In this document: positions 53,001 to 60,192 of the stretch, one piece after another
Layout of the letters: each line of letters starts with the position of its first letter
Position numbering within the stretch: position 1 is the first letter of the stretch
Assembly (NCBI GenBank): GCA_001790855.1
Contig: MGDH01000010.1
Location: forward strand, 49,794 to 113,793
Direction: 5' to 3'
DNA length: 64,000 nucleotides
Source: Candidatus Schekmanbacteria bacterium RIFCSPLOWO2_02_FULL_38_14
GTDB lineage: Bacteria > Schekmanbacteria > GWA2-38-11
The notes under the pieces: generated by a model
Database searches by the model: none
What the model was told of the DNA's origin: nothing
The model's input: the letters and a program-made list of their open reading frames with translations, nothing else
Made by a program: the position numbers and the translations under genes

Positions 53001-53288
53001 CTAATACCTTGGGTGCCTTGCAGGGAGCTCCTTCTTTTGCATACTTATACAGCCTGTTACACACTGAGATTTACAGACACCACAACCCTTGCACAGGTCC
53101 TCATCTGCCTCAAAGTATCCCTCATCCACCATCTTAATCGCGCTGTCAGGGCAGAAAAGGTAACATACTCCACATTTAATACACTTGTCCCTATCTACCA
53201 CAGGCTTCTCTTTTTTCCAGTCCCTGTTGCTTTTGAAATCTGTGATAAATGGAATGTTAGAATCTTTTTCTTCAGCCATATCCTTCAT
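53001..53288 (-). CDS. PorD-like 4Fe-4S ferredoxin subunit
   Basis: 95 residues. The delta-subunit layout is clear: a basic lead (KEKPVVDRDKC) then CIKCGVCYLFCPDSAI and CKGCGVCKSQCVTG, two [4Fe-4S] clusters. First gene of the redox operon. With PorB it retains two of the four normal pyruvate:ferredoxin oxidoreductase parts. An internal ATG at 53279 is an alternative start. Confidence 0.9.
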   Translation of the reverse strand: MKDMAEEKDSNIPFITDFKSNRDWKKEKPVVDRDKCIKCGVCYLFCPDSAIKMVDEGYFEADEDLCKGCGVCKSQCVTGCISMQKKELPARHPRY

Positions 53289-53527
53289 TTTTTTTCTTTT
53301 AACTTAATATTTTAATAAAACAGAGCCGTAATATAATCATGTTAGAAATAAAATCAAGAATTTTATTAGAAATCTGCCGTTATTATAAAAAAAAAATTTT
53401 TTTAAATAATTTTATTTGATTTTAACAAAATATTAATCTACTATTAATAAGTATAATTAAACAGAAAAAGCAACAGGAGTAAAAATAAAATAGTATCTAA
53501 AATGAAATCTTTTATTTGGGAGAATTT

Positions 53528-55195
53528 ATGTTGAAATCCATGTTTATTAAGTTTTTAAATCTCAGCACAATAATTCTTGTTTTGCTTTTAGGCGCCGGCT
53601 CCTTTTCTTCTGCTTACGCACAGCCTGACATCTCAGTATCCCCAACAAGCCATAACTTTGGAAATGTAACAGAAGGAAATTCATCTACCCCCCTGACTGT
53701 AACTATTTCTAACGATGGAGATGGAGACCTTACAATAACATCGCTTTCAATAACAGGGACAGATTTAACAGAATTTTCTATTGATCCTGATTCTGACACC
53801 TGTTCAGGCGAAATCATAGCCCCTGCTGGAGACTGCACCGCAGATATAACATTTGATCCCGCAACAGAAGGAGCAAAAAGCGCTAATCTATCCATTTCAT
53901 CTGATGACCCAAATGAAGACCCACTCAATATTTCACTCACAGGAACAGGTGAAGCAGTTCCTCCTCCCGGAGTGACTGATATATCTGTTTCTTACAACAG
54001 CCATGACTTTGGAGATGTGAATCCCGGCGATTCATCAACTCCTTTCACCATAATTATTTCTAACAATAGCACTGTAAATCTTACAATAACATCGCTTTCA
54101 ATAACAGGGACAGATTTAACAGAATTTTCTATTGATCCTGATTCTGACACCTGTTCAGGCGAAATCATAGCCCCTACTGGAGACTGCACCGCAGATATAA
54201 CATTTGATCCCGCAACAGAAGGAGCAAAAAGCGCTAATCTGTCCATTTCATCTGATGACCCAAATGAAGACCCATTTGATGTTTCTCTCTTAGGAACAGG
54301 AGTTGTGCCTGACATATCAGCAGATCCAGAGTTATTAAACTTTGTAGATATAACAGTGGATACCTCGTCTGAACCACAGGAAGTACTGATTTCTAATAAT
54401 GGTGAAGGAGCTCTTGAAATTACAGACATTTCTATAACGGGACTTAACAAAGATGAGTTCTCTATCTATTCATCAGAAGAATGTTTAGGAGTAACACTTT
54501 TAACAGGAGAAAGTTGTTCAGTCAGTGTTGTTTTTGAACCAACATCAGAAGGCAACAAACAGGCAAAACTGTCCATAGAATCTGATGACCCCGATGAAAA
54601 TCCGCTTAAACTTTCTCTTACAGGCAGAGGCTTTGTACCCTGCGGAAATAGCCCTGAGATTAAAACCCTCAGCAAATCAAAGGGGACATACAGTGATACT
54701 GTGGTAATAAAGGGAAGCGGTTTCTGCACTGACCAGGGAACAGTCATATTTGCAAAAGGAACTATAGGGGTTGAAGCAGAAATAGATGGAGATGGCTGGG
54801 AAGACACTAAAATCACAGTCAGAGTGCCATGGGGTTGTCAGGTTGGTAAAAACAAGGTCAAGGTTATTACAAATTACGGAACAGAAAGCGCCACTAAACC
54901 TTTCAAATTTTTAAAACCACTGCTTGTAATCACAAAACTGTCTCTTCCGTCAGGAAGCATAGCCTCAGAGCTTGAAATTACAGGAAAAAACTTTGGCATA
55001 CAGGATGAAAATAACAGCTTTGTCCAGTTTGATAAAACTAAGGCTGAAATCTCTGAATGGAAAAATGACAGCATAATTTTAACTATACCATCTATTATTA
55101 AGGTAACGAAAAAGGGGAAGATTGTCTCAATATCCGTGAATACAATCTACGGCTTGAGCAAATCTAAAAAGTTTAAAGTGCTACCAGTTAAGTAA
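53528..55195 (+). CDS. Exported choice-of-anchor-D (ASH-like) and TIG-domain protein
   Basis: 555 residues from ATG 53528, with GGGAG 6 nt upstream. Signal peptide to about residue 32 (SSAYAQP). Three consecutive ASH/choice-of-anchor-D repeats follow (SPTSHNFGNVTEGNSS, SYNSHDFGDVNPGDSS, DPELLNFVDITVDTSS), each ending in SDDPxExPLxxSLxG. Two TIG domains close the protein (SKGTYSDTVVIKGSGF, LPSGSIASELEITGKNF). No anchor motif is visible at the C-terminus. Probably a surface or periplasmic adhesion protein. Confidence 0.85.
   Translation: MLKSMFIKFLNLSTIILVLLLGAGSFSSAYAQPDISVSPTSHNFGNVTEGNSSTPLTVTISNDGDGDLTITSLSITGTDLTEFSIDPDSDTCSGEIIAPAGDCTADITFDPATEGAKSANLSISSDDPNEDPLNISLTGTGEAVPPPGVTDISVSYNSHDFGDVNPGDSSTPFTIIISNNSTVNLTITSLSITGTDLTEFSIDPDSDTCSGEIIAPTGDCTADITFDPATEGAKSANLSISSDDPNEDPFDVSLLGTGVVPDISADPELLNFVDITVDTSSEPQEVLISNNGEGALEITDISITGLNKDEFSIYSSEECLGVTLLTGESCSVSVVFEPTSEGNKQAKLSIESDDPDENPLKLSLTGRGFVPCGNSPEIKTLSKSKGTYSDTVVIKGSGFCTDQGTVIFAKGTIGVEAEIDGDGWEDTKITVRVPWGCQVGKNKVKVITNYGTESATKPFKFLKPLLVITKLSLPSGSIASELEITGKNFGIQDENNSFVQFDKTKAEISEWKNDSIILTIPSIIKVTKKGKIVSISVNTIYGLSKSKKFKVLPVK
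53729..54274 (+). repeat. Internal 351-bp-period tandem duplication
   Basis: Bases 53729-53923 and 54080-54274 are almost identical (about two differences in 195 bp). This is one 117-codon repeat unit duplicated recently in frame. Confidence 0.85.
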
Positions 55196-55218
55196 ACGGA
55201 AAATACATTGACAACAAA

Positions 55219-55268
55219 AAATCCCTTCTGCTTCCTTTAAAAAAGAGGCAGAAGGGATTTCTGTTTTT
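55219..55268 (+). terminator. Terminator after the anchor/TIG gene
   Basis: A 13-bp stem AAATCCCTTCTGC/GCAGAAGGGATTT is followed by CTGTTTTT. Confidence 0.85.
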
Positions 55269-55355
55269 ACAAACCTTGACTTGCCAACCCTTCAGAAACT
55301 ATAATAATATAATAATTTATAATCTCTAATTTTAACAAAATAAGGAGTTTGTGTT

Positions 55356-55943
55356 ATGTATTTTGAAAAATATGTTACTCCATTTTTACTCTTAATAACC
55401 CTTGCATTAAACACTCTTTCATTTGCAGAGCAGCAGAATCCTCCCTCAAAAGGAACTATGGATGGTCATGTGACAATAGTGGAGTTTTCTGATTTTGAGT
55501 GTTCATACTGTGCGAAAGTACAGCCTACAATCAGCAAAGTTCTTGATGAATACAAAAATGAAGTAAAACTTCTTTTCAGGCATTTCCCATTAACACATTT
55601 TCATAAAAATGCCTTTAAGGCATCACTTGCTGCAGAGGCTGCGAGAAAGCACGGAAAGTTCTGGACAATGCATGATAAAATGTTTGATAACCAGCAGAAT
55701 ATCAAGGAAGAAGACCTTCTGAAATACGCAGCAGAGCTGAAGCTTGACATTGATGAATTTAAAAAAGCAATGAATTCTCAGGAAGTAAAGGATATTGTTG
55801 AAAGAGATATGCAGTTGGGAAAAGAATTCGGAGTCCTTGCAACACCTACCTTTTTTGTAAACGGAAGAATGTTTTTAGGGAACAAACCCATTGAAGTATT
55901 CAGAGAAGCGATTGATGATGCACTGGGGAGGAAACGGAAGTAG
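55356..55943 (+). CDS. Secreted DsbA-like thioredoxin-fold oxidoreductase
   Basis: 195 residues with a signal peptide (about 1-24). The active site is FSDFECSYCAKVQP (CSYC) and the cis-proline loop is GVLATPTFFVNGR, matching the DSBA/thioredoxin_4 group related to BdbD. The helical insert has FRHFPLTHFHKNAFKASLAAEAA. It would make or isomerise disulfides in the periplasm, useful for the exported cytochromes and anchored proteins here. The GGAG in TAAGGAG 11 nt upstream supports the start. Confidence 0.9.
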   Translation: MYFEKYVTPFLLLITLALNTLSFAEQQNPPSKGTMDGHVTIVEFSDFECSYCAKVQPTISKVLDEYKNEVKLLFRHFPLTHFHKNAFKASLAAEAARKHGKFWTMHDKMFDNQQNIKEEDLLKYAAELKLDIDEFKKAMNSQEVKDIVERDMQLGKEFGVLATPTFFVNGRMFLGNKPIEVFREAIDDALGRKRK

Positions 55944-55965
55944 ATGCCAAATATCAAAGCTCAAA

Positions 55966-56055
55966 GTTCAAATGAATTCCAAAGCTCAAATAACTAAAAC
56001 TTTTGGTATTTAGATTTTGACATTCATTTGGATTTTGGAATTTGAACTTTTCCCT
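55966..56055. repeat. Dispersed AAATATCAAAGCTCAAAG/TTTGGATTTTGACATT repeat
   Basis: Direct and inverted copies of TCAAAG..TTCAAAT and TTTGGATTTTG; same family as 16735 and 52924. Confidence 0.5.
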
Positions 56056-56087
56056 TAAATTTCCTTTTAAACAATTGAGGCTTTAAA

Positions 56088-56258
56088 ATGATAAAAAAGA
56101 TTATGGCTTACTGGTCTTTGATTTGCCCTGGGTGCAATATAGGAAGACGCTTTCCTGATTCGTTTATAGGTAAAATGGTAACCAATCACTGGAAAAAGGG
56201 ATGTCTTGTAAACAAAGCCTATCAGGAAGTCTTTGGGAAAAAATCAACAAATAACTAA
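56088..56258 (+). CDS. Small conserved-looking CxxC protein
   Basis: 56 residues with GAGG 7 nt upstream. It has a central ICPGCNIGRRFPDS motif (CxxC) and HWKKGCLVNKAYQEVFG. The three cysteines and compact size suggest a metal-binding small protein. I do not recognise a named family. It lies between the DsbA-like gene and a convergent flavodoxin-like gene. Confidence 0.55.
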   Translation: MIKKIMAYWSLICPGCNIGRRFPDSFIGKMVTNHWKKGCLVNKAYQEVFGKKSTNN

Positions 56259-56282
56259 TAATTTATCCTTGAACCCTTCTCT

Positions 56283-56858
56283 TTATCCATGCATCTTCTT
56301 CATCAGCCACGCCATATTCTCTCCAAGAATCCTGAAGGTATCAATCCCCTCCTTATCATTGAGGATTTCTCCGGGGTTTCGTCCAAGCCCCATATTCCAG
56401 TAAATGGATGAAGGAATTATCATCTGATTCAGCGCATAAAGATAATTTATCTGGCTATAGACATTTACAGCGCCCTGTCTTCTCACGGCAATAACACTTG
56501 CCCCAACCTTTCTTTTCAAAAGATAATTGCCTGCGCGTGCGCAAAGTCCGCCACGGTCAATGAGCGCCTTAACTTCTGTTGTAACAGAGCCAAAATAGAC
56601 AGGAGAGCCTATTATGATTCCATCAGCCTTATACATCTTTGAAAGACATTCATTTATCACATCATCCTTAGTAGCGCAGAATCCATCTTTAGTCTCAAAA
56701 CATTTATAACAAGCTGTACATCCCCTTACAAGATTTCCTCCAAGCTGGAAAATCTCAGTCTCAATTCTCTCTTTCTCAAGTTCTGCAAGAACAATCTTTA
56801 TTCCTGCCTTTGTGTTTCCTTCCTTTCTGGGACTCCCATTAATTGCCAGAACTTTCAT
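56283..56858 (-). CDS. Flavodoxin-like NAD(P)H-dependent FMN oxidoreductase / iron-sulfur flavoprotein
   Basis: 191 residues. FMN phosphate loop INGSPRKEGNTKAG, then a cysteine segment CTACYKCFETKDGFC that resembles the compact cluster-binding stretch of archaeal iron-sulfur flavoproteins, and GSPVYFGSVTTEVKALIDR. Likely a redox enzyme for quinones or small acceptors in anaerobes. Monocistronic. Confidence 0.85.
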   Translation of the reverse strand: MKVLAINGSPRKEGNTKAGIKIVLAELEKERIETEIFQLGGNLVRGCTACYKCFETKDGFCATKDDVINECLSKMYKADGIIIGSPVYFGSVTTEVKALIDRGGLCARAGNYLLKRKVGASVIAVRRQGAVNVYSQINYLYALNQMIIPSSIYWNMGLGRNPGEILNDKEGIDTFRILGENMAWLMKKMHG

Positions 56859-56934
56859 TTAAATATCTCCTTCTAATTATTTTTTATCTCTAAGAAACTC
56901 TTCAGCAAAATAGATATGCCACACAACAGTAGGA

Positions 56935-56975
56935 TAGGCGCCTGCCTGCGATAGGCAGGTCTCGCCTGTCCTAAA
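56935..56975. repeat. GGCGCCTGCC/GGCAGGTCTCGCC palindromic repeat
   Basis: AGGATAGGCG...CGCCTGTCCT ends enclose CCTGCCTGCGATAGGCAGG. It is a longer member of the CAGGCGAGACGCCTG family. Nothing coding is seen in 56859-57057. Confidence 0.55.
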
Positions 56976-57057
56976 AGGTTAAACTAATTTTAAAAAATAA
57001 AACTACTTAAAAATAAAAGCAAGAGATTTTTATTTAAGCGAGGAAGGAAGGAAGTTT

Positions 57058-57291
57058 TTATTCAGAAATCATTGATGAAATTTTTGATTCCAAATTTTTT
57101 AAAAATTTCTTAGATGGTTTAATAAACCCAACAGATTTTATTAGTCCTACAGTCCTTTTGAATTTCTCCAAATCTTCCTTACACTTCATACATCTTCTGA
57201 TATGTACAGTTACAGCTTTCATATCATATTCTGATGTCTGGTTTTCAATAAAATCAGAAAACAATTTTCTAATTTCTGCACACTTCATCAT
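57058..57291 (-). CDS. Zinc-finger anti-sigma factor
   Basis: 77 residues. The ZAS signature H30-x3-C34-x2-C37 is in VHIRRCMKCKEDL, with an upstream C4. No transmembrane segment follows, so this is a soluble, short anti-sigma factor that could respond to redox or metal stress by losing zinc. It overlaps the sigma gene by 4 bp. Confidence 0.82.
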   Translation of the reverse strand: MMKCAEIRKLFSDFIENQTSEYDMKAVTVHIRRCMKCKEDLEKFKRTVGLIKSVGFIKPSKKFLKNLESKISSMISE

Positions 57292-57923
57292 CTTAGAGAC
57301 TTTCTTTTGTATTCCTTCAGATACTTACAGGTTGTCTGAGGGTTTATGAACTCACAAGTATCCATCAAAAATTCTTTAACCTTCACTCTGGCTCTGGCCA
57401 GTCGAGCTTTTACTGTCCCAACATTGCAGCCTAAAATATTTGCTATTTGCTTATTAGGTAAACCATAAGCGTCTTTTAGAGTCAAAACAACTCTCTGATT
57501 ATAAGGAACAAAATTTTCACTAAAATCAACACACTTGATACAGATTTCTTTAAGTTGAAGAATCTTCTCAGGATTAGAATTAGATTCTAACTTTAATATT
57601 TCTTTTTGGTCTATATCTGAGTCATGAAACTGATTAACTCTTCTTATAATTTTTATTTTATCCTGGCATAAATTATAAGCTATCCTATAAATCCAGGTTG
57701 AAAACTCAGACCTTCCTTGAAATTTATTCAATGAAGAAAAAGCTTTGATGAAGACTTCTTGGCTTATTTCCTCAGCTTCTTCACGATTTTTTAGAATTTT
57801 CAAAGCGAGGTTGTAAATCTTAATTTTATATCTATGAAATAATTCCTTAAAAGCTTCCCTTTCCCCATTTTGGAAGTTGCTGATGAAATACTGGTCAGGT
57901 AAATCAGATGATAAACTTTTCAT
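57288..57923 (-). CDS. ECF-type RNA polymerase sigma factor
   Basis: 211 residues. Region 2 (FHRYKIKIYNLALKILKNREEAEEISQEVFIKAF, then STWIYRIAYNLCQDKIK) and region 4 (ALTLKDAYGLP-like NQRVVLTLKDAYGLPNKQIANILGCNVGTVKARLARARVKVKEF) are clear; region 3 is absent as expected. The cognate anti-sigma overlaps its 3' end. The genes on either side include a flavin-barrel protein and a small hydrolase, possible regulon members by position only. Confidence 0.92.
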   Translation of the reverse strand: MKSLSSDLPDQYFISNFQNGEREAFKELFHRYKIKIYNLALKILKNREEAEEISQEVFIKAFSSLNKFQGRSEFSTWIYRIAYNLCQDKIKIIRRVNQFHDSDIDQKEILKLESNSNPEKILQLKEICIKCVDFSENFVPYNQRVVLTLKDAYGLPNKQIANILGCNVGTVKARLARARVKVKEFLMDTCEFINPQTTCKYLKEYKRKSLR

Positions 57924-57952
57924 AATAATTTTTTTATTTCAGCCTGTTTATT

Positions 57953-58468
57953 TTAATCTCTGATCCAGATTAGCTTATACCCCCTTTTCTTTTTAGAATC
58001 AATAAAGGAAATTTTTTCAGGTTTCACTTTAATATAGATTAAATTTCTTTTTACTTCTTCTATAGAAACCTCTTTTCCAACAGCTTTTAATGCTCCTTCA
58101 GAATTAGTTAGTTTCCATGCATGGTTAAATTCCGATTCATTGTCATTATAAGTGATGATTTCTGCTTTACCCCATAACTGAAGTCCACGAGTGTCATTCC
58201 ATCCATATTCACTTTTTACAGGATGAAAAATAGCTAGAGAAACATTGGGGTTAGATTTTATATTGTCTACTTTCCCACCTTCTTTAATATCAGTTGATAT
58301 CCAGATATTTAAACCTTCATAATGATACATTAAAGGAGTAGCGCGAGGAATATTATCCTTTGATGTTGCCAAAACACAGGTTTTATATTGAGGTTTATGT
58401 TCTTTAAGATAGTCAATTATTTCCTTTTCTATTTCGTCCTCTGTTTTTTCCATGATTTTTCTATTCAT
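57953..58468 (-). CDS. Pyridoxamine 5'-phosphate oxidase-like FMN-binding protein
   Basis: 171 residues with a split-barrel pattern: TCVLATSKDNIPRATPLMYHYEGLNIWIST, then NIKSNPNVSLAIF and RGLQLWGKAEI. Such proteins bind FMN, F420 or haem; the partner here is unknown. It lies 29 bp upstream of the sigma gene on the same strand and may be in that operon. Confidence 0.82.
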   Translation of the reverse strand: MNRKIMEKTEDEIEKEIIDYLKEHKPQYKTCVLATSKDNIPRATPLMYHYEGLNIWISTDIKEGGKVDNIKSNPNVSLAIFHPVKSEYGWNDTRGLQLWGKAEIITYNDNESEFNHAWKLTNSEGALKAVGKEVSIEEVKRNLIYIKVKPEKISFIDSKKKRGYKLIWIRD

Positions 58469-58647
58469 GAAACACCGCCATTTCCAAGATAAGTCTCCTT
58501 ATTTTAAAGTAAAGCTATTTTATTATTTTTAGACTCAAAAAGGACTGAAAGGATACGTTGGTTAAGGAATTTTTTAAAAAAATTTTTAAACTCCGTACCC
58601 TTTTATCTTATTTCCAGTCTAAATATATAAAAAGAGGAGGAAAAATT

Positions 58648-59136
58648 ATGAATACAAATGAGAAAAATATATATATCGATCCTGATATACCTGCAGAACA
58701 GCAAATTGCTTTTCTTCGCCGAAGTGCAATTAATTTCAAGTTTAATACCTTTGAAGTCTTAAAAGAGAAGTTCGGAACGGAGGGGATTGAAATCTTTAAA
58801 ACCATCTTAAGAAAGAACTATAGGCAGGCAATAGATAAACACAAAGGGAAAAACTTTGAAGAAATTAAAAAGTTAGCTGGACTTCCAGATAAGATCTTTG
58901 GCCTTCAACTAAAACACGATTACACGAAACCAGATGAATTTCAATACACCATTACCTATTGCCCTTATTTAGAAGAAAGCAAACGAAGGGGTCTTGGTAT
59001 GGATTTTTGTGATATAATGGAAGAAGTCGAAATAGAGGAAGTCAGCAAGAACTTGGGAGAGATTACAGAGCCTACCCGAATGTGCAAGGGTGACAGCAAG
59101 TGTATCATTAGGATGAGAAACACTTTGGAACGATAA
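58648..59136 (+). CDS. L-2-amino-thiazoline-4-carboxylate hydrolase-like (ATC hydrolase family) protein
   Basis: 162 residues from ATG 58648, which has AGGAGG 7 nt upstream; a TTG 90 bp earlier lacks a site. The second half holds YTITYCPYLEESKRRGLGMDFCDIMEE and EPTRMCKGDSKCIIRMR, the cysteine-bearing pattern of the ATC hydrolase family. Many members are uncharacterised and used in other contexts, so the cysteine-synthesis role should not be assumed. A Cys-rich small gene follows 35 bp later. Confidence 0.7.
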   Translation: MNTNEKNIYIDPDIPAEQQIAFLRRSAINFKFNTFEVLKEKFGTEGIEIFKTILRKNYRQAIDKHKGKNFEEIKKLAGLPDKIFGLQLKHDYTKPDEFQYTITYCPYLEESKRRGLGMDFCDIMEEVEIEEVSKNLGEITEPTRMCKGDSKCIIRMRNTLER

Positions 59137-59171
59137 AAATCAATCTAAGTAAACAAAAAGGAGTGGCTAAT

Positions 59172-59426
59172 ATGAGTAATAATTGCTGGGATTTAAATCC
59201 GAATTGCTTTGTAAAAATAAAGCCTGATTATAAATGCCCTGCTTATGAACAGAAAAAGAACTGCTATGAAATGGACTGGTTTGCTCTTATGCAACCTTTG
59301 CCGGTAGAAAAGAGGAAAGCAGCTTGCACATATATGGAGGAGAAATGCACTGTATGCCCTGTTTATAAAGAAAACAAGGCAGCAATGGATAAAATCATTC
59401 AGAAATTACGAGCATCAATTCCATGA
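59172..59426 (+). CDS. Small cysteine-rich (two-CW-like) protein
   Basis: 84 residues from ATG 59172 with AAGGAG 8 nt upstream. Eight cysteines are spread as CWDLNPNC, CPAYEQKKNC, AACTYMEEKCTVCPVYK, much like two-CW zinc domains. Cotranscribed with the ATC hydrolase-like gene. Probably binds zinc; role unknown. Confidence 0.65.
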   Translation: MSNNCWDLNPNCFVKIKPDYKCPAYEQKKNCYEMDWFALMQPLPVEKRKAACTYMEEKCTVCPVYKENKAAMDKIIQKLRASIP

Positions 59427-59464
59427 AAACTATTGTAGTGTCTGCAAAATTTTTTACACTTATT

Positions 59465-59655
59465 TTTCTTTCACCCTCCCCTTCATCCCCTCCCATCAAG
59501 GGAGGGGAGACTGAGATAGAAACTCCTGTCAAGTGATAAAAGATAAAAAAATCCTCCATAATCTAGAAAAGAATATCCGATTCTTTTTACTCCTGCGGAA
59601 GAGTTCTATCCAACGCTCCCCTCTCCCCTTGTGGGAGAGGGCAAGGGTGAGGGGT
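59465..59655. repeat. Inverted GC-rich repeat pair
   Basis: TCACCCTCCCCTT...CCTCCC..GGGAGG at the left and CTCTCCCCTTGTGGGAGAGG..AAGGGTGAGG at the right are roughly inverted copies enclosing about 100 bp without a gene. A typical dispersed palindromic unit pair. Confidence 0.5.
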
Positions 59656-59660
59656 TACAA

Positions 59661-60119
59661 TCATTTATTATAAAGAACCTTCAGCTTCGCATCAATTAGC
59701 TGTTTGTGTGAAAGTTTAAGAAGTTTGGAAAGTTTATGAACTAAATAATCCTCGTGCATATCAAGTTTTCCGTCTGCATAAACTACTTTCCATACAGTTT
59801 CAATAACCTTAATCTTTTCTTCAGAAGAATAATTTTCATTTATGAAGTTTGTGAATTTCCATAAATCCAAGCTATCATCAAGCTCTTTTCTTGAAATTTC
59901 TAAAAGTTCTTCAGCATCTTCATCTGGAAGAGAAAAATCACTTTTCAGAACATTAACGATATCATTTTTTTCTGCTTCATTGAATTCATCATCAATATTT
60001 GCCATCTCAAGAAGGAGCGCGCAGGTTGCTACCCGAATTTTTAAATTAATATCATTCCCCTGCTGAGGAAGGCTTTCTGTTGCATTTTTACTGAAGAACT
60101 TTTTTATCAAACCACGCAT
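59661..60119 (-). CDS. TerB-family (tellurite resistance-like) protein
   Basis: 152 residues. A helical bundle with the TerB acidic motifs EMANIDDEFNEAEK and VVYADGKLDMHEDYLVHKL, which bind metal. TerB-like domains occur in stress and co-chaperone proteins. The 5' end (MRGLIKKF) and promoter are near copies of those of the metalloprotease gene at 60193-63228, so the two genes probably share regulation. Confidence 0.82.
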   Translation of the reverse strand: MRGLIKKFFSKNATESLPQQGNDINLKIRVATCALLLEMANIDDEFNEAEKNDIVNVLKSDFSLPDEDAEELLEISRKELDDSLDLWKFTNFINENYSSEEKIKVIETVWKVVYADGKLDMHEDYLVHKLSKLLKLSHKQLIDAKLKVLYNK

Positions 60120-60129
60120 AATAATTTTT

Positions 60130-60158
60130 TGAATAACATTCTGCCCCTTTTATGTCAA
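60130..60158 (-). promoter_or_regulatory. Promoter of the TerB-like gene
   Basis: TTGACA (60153-60158), 17-nt spacer, extended TGT-TATTCA (60130-60135). The -10 box ends 10 nt before the ATG, so the mRNA would be nearly leaderless. Confidence 0.65.
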
Positions 60159-60192
60159 GTTTCTAAGGGGAGGAAGAGATTTTAGAATAGAG

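Noticed and set aside
53740-54275. CRISPR-like repeat
   Set aside because: It is an in-frame 351-bp protein repeat, not short repeats with spacers.
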